DNA of 11,088 nt from Euperipatoides rowelli (taxonomy: Eukaryota; Onychophora; Udeonychophora; Euonychophora; Peripatopsidae). A program made the position numbers and the translations under genes. The stretch lies in NCBI GenBank assembly GCA_003024985.2, contig PXIH01S0011332.1; one strand, 5' to 3'. Shown piece by piece: positions 1 through 8,737 of the stretch. The first letter of the stretch is position 1. Every line of letters starts with the position of its first letter. The notes under the pieces were generated by a model that did not search any database, was not told the origin of the DNA, and worked only from the letters and a program-made list of their open reading frames with translations.

Positions 1-394
1 CCTTAGGAATAAGCACTTCCATTAATTTATCCTTTCAAAGACACGTTTGGTTAAATAAAATTGAAGAATACTATCTGATATAAAGGGCATCTGGAGGAGA
101 GTGAGGAGCACCTGTCCCTCCCCCTGGAAGAAGGGTATTATTGTTTTTTACATGTAAATAAAAATAAAATAAAAATATAGTCATATTATGTGCTGAGATG
201 ACTTAAAAAAATAAGCTTATCAAAATTTTCACAACCAAACAGTAATCCTCCCCTCCTCATCCCCGATGAATTTTTATCTGCAGACACCCTTGTTTGGTAT
301 ACAGTACCTTTGTATAGCATCACATACTAATTGGTATGTTTTAAATCCTTTATATTCTATGCAACACAATATATATTACATTGTTTTATGTGAT
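1..394. other. AT-rich intergenic DNA, no gene seen
   Basis: No coding frame of note is visible on either strand. Two short C- or G-rich patches interrupt the AT background, one near 95-130 (GGAGGAGAGTGAGG followed by TCCCTCCCCC) and one near 246-266 (CCTCCCCTCCTCATCCCC). They are loosely complementary and could be the edges of an old insertion, but I cannot define termini or a target-site duplication. Confidence 0.6.
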
Positions 395-468
395 AAAGGT
401 CACATAAAATGATTATTTAAAGGTCACATGAAATGGAATTTTTAAAGGTCACATGAAATGGATTTTTT
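395..468. repeat. Three tandem copies of a 24-25 bp AAAGGTCACAT unit
   Basis: Units start at 395, 419 and 444. Each begins AAAGGTCACAT, then AAAATG or GAAATGG and a T-rich spacer. The second and third units are almost identical while the first differs (CATAAAATG for CATGAAATGG), so the last duplication looks recent. Each unit contains AGGTCA, the nuclear-receptor half-site, as a direct repeat about 18-19 bp apart. That is wider than the usual DR1-DR5 spacing, so a regulatory role is only a possibility. Confidence 0.75.
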
Positions 469-530
469 TATGATTTTATTTCAAAGAAAATTATTAAAAA
501 AAATAATTACACTTGGTTAAAAAAAAATAT

Positions 531-552
531 CCCCCCCCCCAAAAAAAAAAAA
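531..552. repeat. C10-A12 homopolymer junction
   Basis: Ten C residues (531-540) run straight into twelve A residues (541-552), preceded by AATAT. The same arrangement, on the opposite strand, recurs at 4220-4250 inside the hAT-like remnant. It is most simply a slippage-prone low-complexity tract. Confidence 0.9.
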
Positions 553-1088
553 GTTATTTAAAAATTAAATTTAATAACTATTTCTACATATGTGTAGGTA
601 AATAATCCAGTGGGTCTGAGAGTATTTTGTAATGTCACCACTGGTGAACAGTGAGAACAATAGGAGCAATCTTTCAAAGCATATAAACAGTTCACGTTAG
701 CAACGTATTGGTCTACTTTAATTCTTTCTGTTTCTTTTTTTAATAACTAGACTACTTAGTTTAACTCATTATGGATGGCAAAGATATTTTAACTATGCAT
801 TTCCAAGAGTAATAATTCCTTATCAATTTGACTGCTTGGCAGGGGAGGAGATAGTGACGGGCATCATTTTCTGATGAGATCGTAATTATGGATGAACACG
901 AGACACACACCCACAGACAATTTTTTTTTAATACAATAATATTTATAAATTGATTAAACATATTTAAATAAAGAATATCAGTGGGAAGCTTTAAAAAAAA
1001 TGATGCACTAAAAGTAAAAATTATTTGTATACGGCAAACATAAATATAATATTATTTAATAAATTGCCAAATATTCACATAACGTTAT
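553..1088. other. AT-rich intergenic DNA, no gene seen
   Basis: Bases 600-720 and 830-910 are somewhat richer in G and C than their surroundings, but no reading frame there carries a recognisable domain. A 66-codon minus-strand open frame at 761-961 runs through low-complexity sequence and is not considered a gene. A short imperfect inverted pair, CCAGTGG at about 608 and CCACTGG at about 638, is present. Confidence 0.6.
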
Positions 1089-1108
1089 TGTGTGTGTGTG
1101 TGTGTGTG
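1089..1108. repeat. TG dinucleotide microsatellite, ten units
   Basis: An uninterrupted run of ten TG units is followed by GAGATTGTCC. It is an ordinary simple-sequence repeat and likely to vary in length between individuals. Confidence 0.95.
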
Positions 1109-2605
1109 GAGATTGTCCTCACAATTTACACACAGTAATGGAAAGCTAGAAACATAATGAAATACAACTTATTATTGATAGTACCGGTATCTTATTGTAG
1201 AGTAGGCCATCTATCATAACCTATTCATCATTTGCAACATTTTGCCTACCAATATTCTTATTAGGTTTATTAAAATAGCAAAACTGAAGTATATTATACA
1301 TTGTGAAATCAAATAAACACCCTAACCCTGTTTTAACAAAGACATACATTTTTTTTTAATAATACAATAATAATAGGATACGGTTGGCCTGTGTTTGTCA
1401 GAAAAATAATAGTTTTCATGGAAATAATAATAAAAAAAAACAAACATGACAGATCATGTAAGACATGAAATTTTTTATAAAATAAAACTCTGAATAGTGA
1501 TTAGTTTCTGCATAGTAATACAGTTTTGTAAATTGATAATTAAACTAAAGAGCATTAATAAAAGTGAAATTCTGCAGTTAGTATAATCCGTAAATAATTT
1601 TGCTATTAATTTGCCTTTTTTTTTTTTTTTTTAAAAAATCATAAAATGCATAGCGCACTTTCACCCTAGTGCTGTTGTTGTTGTAGGTTCACTATATTAG
1701 GTGAGAGTCAAAGCTTAACACCTCCCATTTTTCAACTTTTCTAAAGATGTAAAATCAAAATGTAAATTCTTTATTGGCGATATAGAGCATTTTAAAAAAT
1801 ATTTAGATTTGCAATGTAAATGAAAGAATAAGGCCAACATTATTATAGAATGTTTTATTGCACAATATATTACTTATAAAAGTACCCATCTCCCTAACAT
1901 ATTGGAAAGAATTAACTTACAGTAAGTAGCTCATTGATTTATCCCTGATGATGTCATCAATTCCTTACAAACAACCCTACCTACAGGATACTTTTAGCAC
2001 TATTGTACAAAGGGAGATGAGCTCAAATGATTAACTTATAAATTTGATTTTCTTTGAAATAAACAAATGATTTAGCTTTTCATTCTTGTATATATGCATT
2101 TTTTACATATGAAAATTGCTGTTTCTGTTTTTCCTTTTTAATGTAAAAAAAAAAAGTTTTTATATGTACTTTGATAATATTGCTAGTTTACATATTTATT
2201 TTATTTAGACTAAACATTTTAGCCAGAGATCTCTGTTAAATAAAATTCTAGACCAAGGTTAAGGTTTTTATTTTGTTTTTGTTTTTAAAAAAAAAATGGA
2301 TTTATTTTATGATGGAAATTAATTATGGTCAGATTCTGTTATCTGCCCACCAACTTAGGAGTCGCACGACAACTAAAATGTAGTAGCGTGAGGAAATAGT
2401 ATTTTTTCTCACCAATTTTAGTATATTTTCTTTACAGTCCTGACCTTACTGTAACCCTGAACCCTAAAATAATCTAGGGTTCAGCTTAGAGATAAAGTTT
2501 AGAGTATTTTATTAATATTATTTCCAAATAATTTAACGAGTGATAAAGGAGGCTCTTTTTTTTCTGTTATTGTTGATATTTTCAATTTGTAAAATTAGTT
2601 ACCTT
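1109..2605. other. AT-rich intergenic DNA with simple repeats, no gene seen
   Basis: Stop codons are dense in all frames. The stretch contains a 17-T run (1616-1632), a short TTG run near 1673-1684, and several A-rich tracts. Around 1886-2019 there is a loose inverted pair, CATCTCCCT and AGGGAGATG, flanking a near-palindromic TGATGATGTCATCA. It may be the trace of an old small element but has no definable ends. A perfect hairpin at 2457-2484 is listed separately. Confidence 0.6.
2457..2484. repeat. Perfect 10-bp inverted repeat with 8-nt spacer
   Basis: CTGAACCCTA (2457-2466) and TAGGGTTCAG (2475-2484) are exact reverse complements separated by AAATAATC. It contains single CCCTA and TAGGG motifs but no tandem telomere repeat. 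No function can be assigned. Confidence 0.8.
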
Positions 2606-2760
2606 GGGCCTATGGGCCTAGCTGAGGGGATAAAGCTCTGGCCTTCAGTTATGTAATAACTTTAGTTGTACGATTTGAGTACTGATTACCACAAAAGTGT
2701 AAATACTGGGAATACAATCCGGATTCTAACGTGTTTTTTACATCTGCACATATATTTTCA
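2606..2760 (+). mobile_element. tRNA-derived SINE, degraded head
   Basis: The segment has RNA polymerase III promoter features in tRNA order. TAGCTGAGGGG at 2619-2629 fits the A-box consensus TRGYNNANNNG exactly. GATTTGAGTAC at 2672-2682 matches GGTTCGAGTCC at 8 of 11 places, with changes typical of CpG decay. Between them, GATAAAGCTCTGGCCTTCAG resembles the D-loop to anticodon part of many tRNA-type SINEs. The acceptor stem does not pair, so it is not a working tRNA gene. The 3' boundary is uncertain: a body of about 75 bp probably follows (CACAAAAGTGTAAATACTGG and on), and no clear tail or target-site duplication is seen. Confidence 0.6.
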
Positions 2761-3508
2761 TCATTACGGAAGTGCTATCAAAGTCTCGAAATCAATTTAA
2801 AAAAAGGATTATTTCACCCCTTTGTCATCATAGGGTTGGGGCATAGTGGGTTTAATATATGGTTTAGGGTAAGGTTTGGACTGTAAATAAAAAAAATTAA
2901 CCTGACTAAAAATGTGGATTGTATATTAGTTTATATCTTCCAGTTTCTAACCTTTTGTGATTACCACTCATATTGTAATTTATTCAATTTATATCTGCAT
3001 TTTTCTTTCCATGTGTGATTTAAAAGTATAAATTCTTTGTATTATATTCATGCATTCAAGTGCACAATATTTTTTTTTTAAAAAAAAAAGATGTATGTAA
3101 CTTTTTCAAGGTTTGAAATTGATTTCAATTAATCATTTTCAGTTAGTATTGAAAGATTGTTATTATTTTGATATGAAATATTTAATGTTTGACAGTTTTA
3201 TTGAAAAATGGGCTAATGACAAAAGCCAAAACGATTTTGAAACATATGGTTATGTAGAATAATTAATTTTCTGTAATTATGTATTTTTATTTTGTTATTG
3301 CTACTATTTAATAAATTATGTTTTAAAGGTAAAACACTCTTATAAAAAACAACAACTTCCTAATTGGCATTTTAAACCCCATTTTACTAGCTACTAATCC
3401 AATACTCTTTCATTGCCATCAATTCGCTTCAGTAAATTATTTCAGCAAATTCTAAGTAACATTACATATTCAGTAAATTTGTTTACATTATTCCTATTTT
3501 AATTGCAG
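2761..3508. other. AT-rich intergenic DNA, no gene seen
   Basis: The stretch includes degenerate GGGTTTAGGGT-like text near 2830-2880 and an A/T homopolymer junction at 3071-3089. There are no open frames of note, no RNA gene and no recognisable element. The last part, 3480-3508, reads as a pyrimidine-rich tract ending in TTGCAG, discussed with the next entry. Confidence 0.6.
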
Positions 3509-3558
3509 GATCATTCTACTTGAGTGGACATGTCTTGAACAACTTTGACAGTCCATAA
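3509..3558 (+). CDS. Weak candidate for the last exon of an unknown gene
   Basis: A good animal 3' splice site precedes it: a T-rich tract (about 3478-3500) ends in TTGCAG at 3503-3508. After two bases that would complete a codon, 15 sense codons follow (SFYLSGHVLNNFDSP) to a TAA at 3556-3558. An AATAAA at 3657-3662 would give a 3' UTR of about 120 bases. The stretch is less AT-rich than its flanks. I do not recognise the peptide, and no matching upstream exon is visible in the window. In DNA this AT-rich an acceptor-like site followed by 15 open codons can arise by chance, and AATAAA is common here, so this is a low-confidence call. Confidence 0.2.
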
Positions 3559-4112
3559 TGTTTTTATAAAATATCTGACAACTACCATTGCCTACAATGT
3601 TGATATCCGAGTTGTGTAATTTATACAATCTTTTATCTACTTTGAAAAAGAAATGAAATAAAAACCTTCCTGCATTCACAGTCAAATAGTTTTGAAAAGA
3701 ATATATTGCAGAAATCAGAATATTAATTTATTGTATCAATTACCTATCGGAGATTAGAACAGTTGAATGTATTATTCTTTTTACCTTAACTAATCCTGCA
3801 ATATCTAGATAGAAATCTGAATATGATTTCAAAGAGTGATTCTATAATAAGCATATCAATGAGTTTTTAGCCCATGAAAAACATCATTCTGTCATACTAT
3901 TTTATTTCATTTACTAATGTCGCATAAATAAAGAATTTCATTTATAATTCACTAAAGATGGAAGAATAAAGTCTGTAGCAAAATTATTAATTGATATTTA
4001 CTGATTATGGTAAATATCAACATTTATTCTGTATTATACTCCTTTTTTTAAAAAAAAATAAATATATAAAATCCTGTAGCATTTAAAATATTTAAAAATG
4101 TATCATATAGCT
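3559..4112. other. AT-rich intergenic DNA, no gene seen
   Basis: A minus-strand open frame of 63 codons at 3494-3685 has no recognisable domain and overlaps the candidate exon above on the other strand. Otherwise the stretch is AT-rich with T7A9-type junctions near 4044-4060 and one perfect hairpin, listed next. Confidence 0.55.
3991..4020. repeat. Perfect 11-bp inverted repeat with 8-nt spacer
   Basis: TTGATATTTAC (3991-4001) and GTAAATATCAA (4010-4020) are exact reverse complements separated by TGATTATG. No flanking structure suggests a known RNA or transposon end. Confidence 0.8.
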
Positions 4113-4450
4113 CAGTGGCTCCCAAACTTTTTACAAGTGAGGACCACTTTTCCAACTACATATAAGTTGCGGACCACCAGCTCCCACACACACAAATAGA
4201 TATGATTATTTGATGAACATTTTTTTTTTTGGGGGGGGGGGGGGAGGGGGATAGGAGCACCAGCTTATATGTAATATCCGAATATGATAATCAATTGTTT
4301 TAGAAAGAATATACCTATATTCAATTACACAGGTTATTTATTAGTTGCCAAACTAAAAATATAGGATTTTTTTTTAATTGATAAAACAGCCAGGGACCAC
4401 CTGATAATGCTCCAGGGACCACTTTTGGTCCACGGACCACAGGTTATGAA
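4113..4450. mobile_element. hAT-like non-autonomous DNA transposon remnant
   Basis: The left end, CAGTGGCTCCCAAACTTTTT, is close to the CAGTGGTTCTCAAAC-type terminus common in animal hAT elements, which I recognise from memory. GGACCAC occurs five times, at 4141, 4171, 4394, 4416 and 4434, clustered at both ends as expected for subterminal repeats. The right end is eroded: GGACCACAGGTTATGAA should become a CCACTG-like terminus but does not. An 8-bp target-site duplication is only hinted at (ATATAGCT before the left end, ATATATTT at the right). The interior has no coding capacity and includes a T11-G14-A-G5 run. It is therefore a MITE-like copy mobilised in trans when active. Confidence 0.55.
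4220..4250. repeat. T11-G14-A-G5 homopolymer tract
   Basis: Eleven T residues (4220-4230) adjoin fourteen G, one A and five G (4231-4250). The G-rich strand could fold as a G-quadruplex. On the minus strand it reads TATCCCCC, more C, then A11, much like the tract at 528-552. Confidence 0.85.
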
Positions 4451-4690
4451 TATATTTCCTAATTTAAAAAGCTTGTAAAAAGAAATTTCATAAATAAAAT
4501 GAAGTTAATATTTATTACAATGGTTATTTAAATTACTTATTGTAAAATTTATATTGTTTGTGGTCTGTAGTACTCTTTCAATACACATATCCTAATAAAA
4601 GCATTCATTTTATGGAAATAAGCATATTATTGGAAAAAATAAAAAATAAAAAAAAAAACAGAAAAAATATTAGAATTACGGTATTAAAGT

Positions 4691-5069
4691 GTATTGTCAG
4701 TGTAATTTTCAATATTGTCAATTTATTTTATTTTGTTAAAAGAATGTATGTTTAATTTATCAAATTTTCTTATTTGATTTAAAAAGGTGTGAAAATCTAA
4801 CTTTTATACAATGTTAGAAAAGTGATGATGTCATCTATTACATCATCTGAAACACAAATCAAAGCAAACAGTTGTTTGCTTTGTTTTGTGTTTTTTAAGA
4901 TGATGTAATAGATGACATAATTAAGATGATGTAATAGATACATAATCTAATAAAACTTAGATTTTCACACCTTTTTAAATGAAATAAAAAAAATTTGATG
5001 AATTAAACATACATTTTTTTTAGCAAAATAAAAGTAAATTGACAAAATTGAAAATAGTATTGATAATTA
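4691..5069. mobile_element. Long fold-back element (inverted repeat, arms about 180-195 bp)
   Basis: Two arms are imperfect reverse complements around a centre near 4871, where AAAGCAAAC (4861-4869) pairs with GTTTGCTTT (4874-4882). Further out, the left arm GATGATGTCATCTATTACAT near 4824, AAAAAGGTGTGAAAATCTA near 4782 and AGAATGTATGTTTAATT near 4740 find counterparts in reverse order on the right, near 4904-4920, 4957-4976 and 5005-5015. The outermost pairing I can follow is GTATTGTCAG near 4691 with TATTGATAATTAA near 5058. The right arm carries an extra direct duplication, AAGATGATGTAATAGAT at 4898 and again at 4924. The structure fits a fold-back MITE. No target-site duplication was secured. 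A transcript would form a long hairpin RNA. Confidence 0.75.
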
Positions 5070-5613
5070 AGTTAATCTGTGATTTAAGAAAAAAAAAAAT
5101 TAAAAGCAATAGAAAAAAAAAAACTTTTTAAAGTCAATCCATTTTTACACAAGAATTGATCAGTTAATTAAATGTTAGATAACCTTAGTTAAAAATATAA
5201 AATTTATTTCGTATTCTTAATTTGTTGGAATAAAATAGGCGGTTGAATCTGAAAAGCATATTATAGAATTAAGTAAATCAAAATTACATGATAAACATTT
5301 ATTCCCAACATGTGTTCATTGACTACAAAACTGACATATCATCTGAAATGGCAAAATATTTCCAAGTCAAGTCAAAAGTAGTGATTTTTTTTTCCGGAGT
5401 TTCACAAGATTACTTTCCATAATGCTGAAAGTATTCCAAATTGAATGCATCTATTTCCAAATGAATGGAAACAACAAAGTTATTGATTAGATAACTTTTT
5501 AAATTTCTTATCCCAGTGCATGTTTGTTTGTATGGTGTACTCAGTTATCTGCCTTCAGCTGAATGGCACTATCTATTTTTTGGTGATATCAGATTGACCA
5601 GTAGTTTCTCTAA
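5070..5613. other. AT-rich intergenic DNA, no gene seen
   Basis: A-rich tracts occupy 5089-5125. Bases 5370-5600 are slightly less AT-rich but show no frame with a recognisable domain, no RNA signature and no repeat termini. Confidence 0.6.
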
Positions 5614-6080
5614 TGAGTCACAATCCCAAGTGAGTCAGTCCCTCTTCCAAGTGTCACTCTCCCAAATGAGGGATTCTCCCATGTGAGTCACTATCCCATT
5701 GAGTGACTCTCCCAGGTGAGTGACTCTCCCAAGTGAGTCATTTCTTCAAGTGAGTCACTCTCCCAACTGAGTCACTGTCCCAAGTGAGTCACTATCACAA
5801 CTGAGTCACTCTCCCAAGTCAGTCATTTTTCCATGTGAGTCAGTCTCCAAAGCGAATCACTTTTCCAAGTGAGTCACTACCCCAACTCAGTCCCTCTCCC
5901 AAGTGAGTGACTAACAATTGAGTCTCTCTTCCATGTGAGTCACTATCCCAACTGAGTCAATTTCCCAACTGAGTCACTCTCATCTGAGCCACTTTCCCAA
6001 TTGAGTCACTCTGCAAAGTGAGCCACTCTTCCAAGTGAGTCACTCATCCAAGTGAATCACTCTCCCAAGCGAGTAATTTG
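5614..6080. repeat. Minisatellite, about 17-bp unit, about 27 units
   Basis: The consensus unit is TGAGTCACTCTCCCAAG. Most units are 17 bp; a few are 15, 16 or 21 bp. By eye there are about 27 units plus a partial one ending in CGAGTAATTTG. Units differ by one to several substitutions with no obvious higher-order period, so the array is old. About 15 units keep an intact TGAGTCA, the binding core of AP-1 type bZIP factors. The unit length is not a multiple of three and stops occur, so it is not a protein repeat. Confidence 0.95.
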
Positions 6081-6827
6081 ACATGAACCTCTCATTTATA
6101 AATGATAAAAAAGTCACTTTCACTCAGTATGAATGCAACAATTTGTAAAAATCAAACAGTAGATCTATCCCTTTCTGATATATTTCTCACAAAGCGATAA
6201 AATATTTAATTAGTTTTGTTTACAAAAAACATCTTTTTAAAAATAAAAATATACAAATAGTTTGGTTAGCTTTCAATTGAGACAGATAAAATAGATCATT
6301 TGTAGTAATTATTTTCCTTTTCTGAAGTAAACCTGAATTTAGCAGTTAGACTAGTAAAGTTAGATCAAAATTTAGGTGAACCTAGAAGTAATTGTAAAAT
6401 AATTTATGTTAATGGTTACTTATAGAAAAATGTGTGAAAAAAATCAATACTGAAAAGTCTATCTTTACCCCTTATATAAATTTAATACACAAAATTATCT
6501 TTCTCATGAGTTATGAACCATTTTGTAAGCATATAATAAGTTTTGTTAAAATTACTGCTGATTTTTTTTTCTACAATATCAATTTTTTTAAAATCTGCCT
6601 TCACATTCACATTCACTTAGATTGATTATTTTTTAACTTAGATAAAAGTTCTAAACTCAAGTTTTTCCTTAAAATATTATCTTTAAAATTGACTATACAC
6701 ATAAATGATACAATGTAGACAGTATAAATTAACTGTTAGTAAGAATATCCAGGAGCATGCAAAAATAAACACAATGCAATGGTGATGAAGGTAAAAGAAC
6801 ATTTTAAGTAATTATTAAATACATTTT
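6081..6827. other. AT-rich intergenic DNA, no gene seen
   Basis: No domain-bearing frame is present. A 63-codon plus-strand open frame at 6434-6625 encodes a low-complexity, I/F/K-rich string explained by base composition. Confidence 0.6.
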
Positions 6828-6833
6828 TTTATT
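6828..6833 (-). terminator. Candidate polyadenylation signal of the decayed gene
   Basis: TTTATT on the plus strand is AATAAA on the minus strand, about 130 bases beyond the stop codon at 6961-6963, followed by further A residues (7 in all). The distance suits a short 3' UTR. AATAAA is common in DNA this AT-rich, so support is modest. No long poly(A) tail and no flanking duplication show that the copy arose by retroposition. Confidence 0.35.
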
Positions 6834-6960
6834 GAAACCCATTTAAACTATTATTTACACCAGTTTCAGCTATGCTTGAATATTATTTTTTTAATAAAAA
6901 GCTTTATAAAAACTTGCAACACATAAGAAATACATTATATAACTCGTTCAGGTAATTAAT

Positions 6961-7062
6961 TCAATCATCATCCATGTCAACTTCCATAGAATTACAACAG
7001 GTGATATCATGACAATCGTTGCAAGCACTTGTACACATCATTCCTTGTCTTTTGCATACACA
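6961..7062 (-). pseudogene. Decayed gene, Cys-rich C-terminal tail (frame 0)
   Basis: After the last frame change near 7075 the minus strand reads CVCKRQGMMC then TSACNDCHDITCCNS and ends in an acidic MEVDMDDD before TGA at 6961-6963. The spacing is C-x-C-x6-C-x3-C-x2-C-x4-C-C. Together with the preceding YGC in frame 2 it resembles a small zinc- or nucleic-acid-binding CXC-type cluster, a role I infer only from the cysteines. An intact tail in the expected place, directly before a stop, supports 6961 as the authentic end of the gene. Confidence 0.7.
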
Positions 7063-7501
7063 TTGTCGAGTAGCGTATTGACTGTGGTGCAACCATATTT
7101 GATAAATTTTAGCAAATGGTTGGCCGTGGTGCTTGGCTCATTTTCAGTGGTGCCAGTTGTCCACAACTTAATTTCCACCTGGCTGAGTGGATCCATTTCA
7201 TTATCCAGCCACTGTAGAACCTGGTGAAATACTCTTCGACAATGAATCTGCAAGCATCTTCTGTGGGAGGCAATACTTCAGGTTTCACTTGAACTGTATA
7301 TTTTGTTGCCTTTGATGTGAACATTTTAATCCAAATCTCATTCAGTGTATGCCCCACATTTCCACCATACAGAAAGACTACAGCTTCATGACCAACAGAC
7401 TGAATTTCTTCTTTTGATTTTCCTAAATTTTTAAAGATGGCAACTTGTTCCCTGAAAGTATGCTTTTTCTTTAACAATATAACTGTGTCACGTTTCCTTA
7501 A
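7063..7501 (-). pseudogene. Decayed gene, segment linking nuclease-like block to tail
   Basis: Frame 1 gives RKRDTVILLKKKHTFREQVA, then GKSKEEIQSVGHEAVVFLYG and KPEVLPPTEDACRF. Near 7245 the sense moves to frame 2 (RRVFHQVLQWLDNEMDPL), near 7190 back to frame 1 (ARWKLSCGQLAPLKMSQAP), and near 7125 to frame 2 again (ANHLLKFIKYGCTT). The pattern of PPT, a Q-W helix, a W-K-L-GQLAP strand, then LLKFI-C-C is continuous only if these changes are treated as small indels. They are judged mutations, not introns, because no splice sites sit at the joins. Confidence 0.75.
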
Positions 7502-7760
7502 TTAAAAGGGTTTTGATGTATCACATCCCAACATTGCATTGGAAAAAATAATGCTATTACAGACTTCTTCACCTAGTTCTTGTTAATTTTCTTGATATCA
7601 TAGACAGTCACATTTTTTGAACTCTTCTTTGGTTGTGGGAAATGTTTCCATAGCCATCAAAGACAATGGTTGTCTTGCCATACGTTTTGAGCACATATTT
7701 CTTGTATGCAATAATAACCTCATCACATGTTTGTTGTTTAATTAATTACCCACCACCAAA
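7502..7760 (-). pseudogene. Decayed gene, PIN/FEN-like block with internal deletion
   Basis: Motifs in order are FGGG then TAA then LIKQ (7740-7760), YKKYVLKTYGKTTIVFDGYG (VFDG at 7653-7664), TTKEEFKK in the next frame (about 7613-7636), VYDIKKINK in the third frame (about 7579-7605), and LGEEVCNSIIFSNAMLGCDT (GCDT at 7517-7528). VFDG followed by a basic helix, and a GCD motif late in the fold, are features of FEN1/XPG-type PIN nucleases. I recall that the intact family has FDGG at the first site and a DTDLL-like acidic motif between the last two. Here the first Asp position reads Gly, and the DTDLL region is missing at about 7612. The assignment to the PIN fold is my inference. Confidence 0.6.
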
Positions 7761-8737
7761 GACTAAGTTTGTCTTTTCAGCTGTACTAATATCAGTACCT
7801 GCTTGCTGAAACTTCCTAGATTCTCTCATCTTTCCACTCTTGTCAAATAAGGAAGTTGGGTATGTGCAAAGTTCATAACAAAACACTTCCTTCAAATCCA
7901 AACCAGTTGTCTGAGCACAAAGTAACAGCCACTGAAATAATAGATCTGGCTCAATGATAAAAGTCTCATCTTTGAATTTAACAAACTGAACTATTTTAAT
8001 TCATCTCATCAGTTTGCTTTTTCTGAAAGAAAATTCAGTAACTGTTTTATCAGTCACCTCATTGATGATTCTTCTCCCAACTTCTTCTGTCATTTCCGGG
8101 TTCACATCATTGCCATAGGTTACTCCAGTCACTTTGTTACATAGGTTGTTGTCTTGATCAAAAATATTGAACTGCTCTGCATATTCAATAACTTTTTGTG
8201 TACCATCATAATCACATGCAATTATTGAACTAGTCATAGTTACATTTTGCTCATTAACCACTTGCCTAACACCGGAGAATTCTTGCATACTATTATTCAA
8301 ATGGGCATAAATAAGATATGACGATACCCAGAGAAGCTGCTGTTGTTCAGACAGCCCATTTCTATTCATTCCACCATATCCCTTGATGTTTCTCATAAGA
8401 ACCTGTTCAATGATCAAGTCTGTTGAAAGGCTTTCCCAAAACCTGTCACTTCTTCTGACAACATGCAGTCCATTTGTGAATACATTGTGTACTTAAGGAG
8501 CTTTACTTTTAAGATCAATCATATTTTCCAAATACAGGTGTGCAGAACTGGCATACAAACCATGGCCACTTGCATCAAAAAATGGTAACATTTCTTTAAT
8601 CATTTCTAGATGTAGCTGTCAATTTCCTGTTCGTTCTGCCTTTATGAATAGTTTCAGAATGTCAACCATCTTCAGGTATACTAACCAATGTCCAGAAGTC
8701 TTGTATTTTGTAAGTTCTTCTTTGGTTTTCATTAACA
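7761..8737 (-). pseudogene. Decayed gene, central part (frame 2)
   Basis: A single frame stays aligned for about 325 codons. It reads KTKEELTKYKTSGHWLVYLK, KAERTGN, a TGA at 8619-8621 where I would expect Trp, then LHLEMIKEMLPFFDASGHG. After a TAA at 8493-8495 it continues LHVVRRSDRFWESLSTDL and IIEQVLMRNIKGYGGMNRNG, then NNSMQEFSGV, GVTYGNDVNP and FSFRKSKLMR. After a TGA at 8001-8003 come IEPDLLFQWLLL, ELCTYPTSLFDKSGKMRES and STAEKTNLVF. The longest uninterrupted piece is 8001-8492, which includes the VLMR-K-GG and MQEF-GV patterns. Function of this region is not known to me. It precedes the nuclease-like block. Confidence 0.8.

Noticed and set aside
761-961. 66-codon minus-strand open frame
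   Set aside because: No domain, no splice or polyadenylation context that stands out, and length expected by chance.
2455-2480. Telomere-like CCCTAA/TAGGG sequence
   Set aside because: Single motifs in an inverted repeat, with no tandem array.
2606-2682. A working tRNA gene
   Set aside because: The acceptor stem does not pair and the B box has lost consensus bases; a SINE head fits better.
4558-4755. 65-codon plus-strand open frame
   Set aside because: I/K/N/F-rich low-complexity string inside and beside the fold-back arm, explained by base composition.
5614-6080. CRISPR array
   Set aside because: Units are contiguous and diverged with no unique spacers, in eukaryotic-looking DNA.
7009-7227. 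Plus-strand open frame across the decayed gene
   Set aside because: It lies opposite the minus-strand coding signal and carries no recognisable domain.
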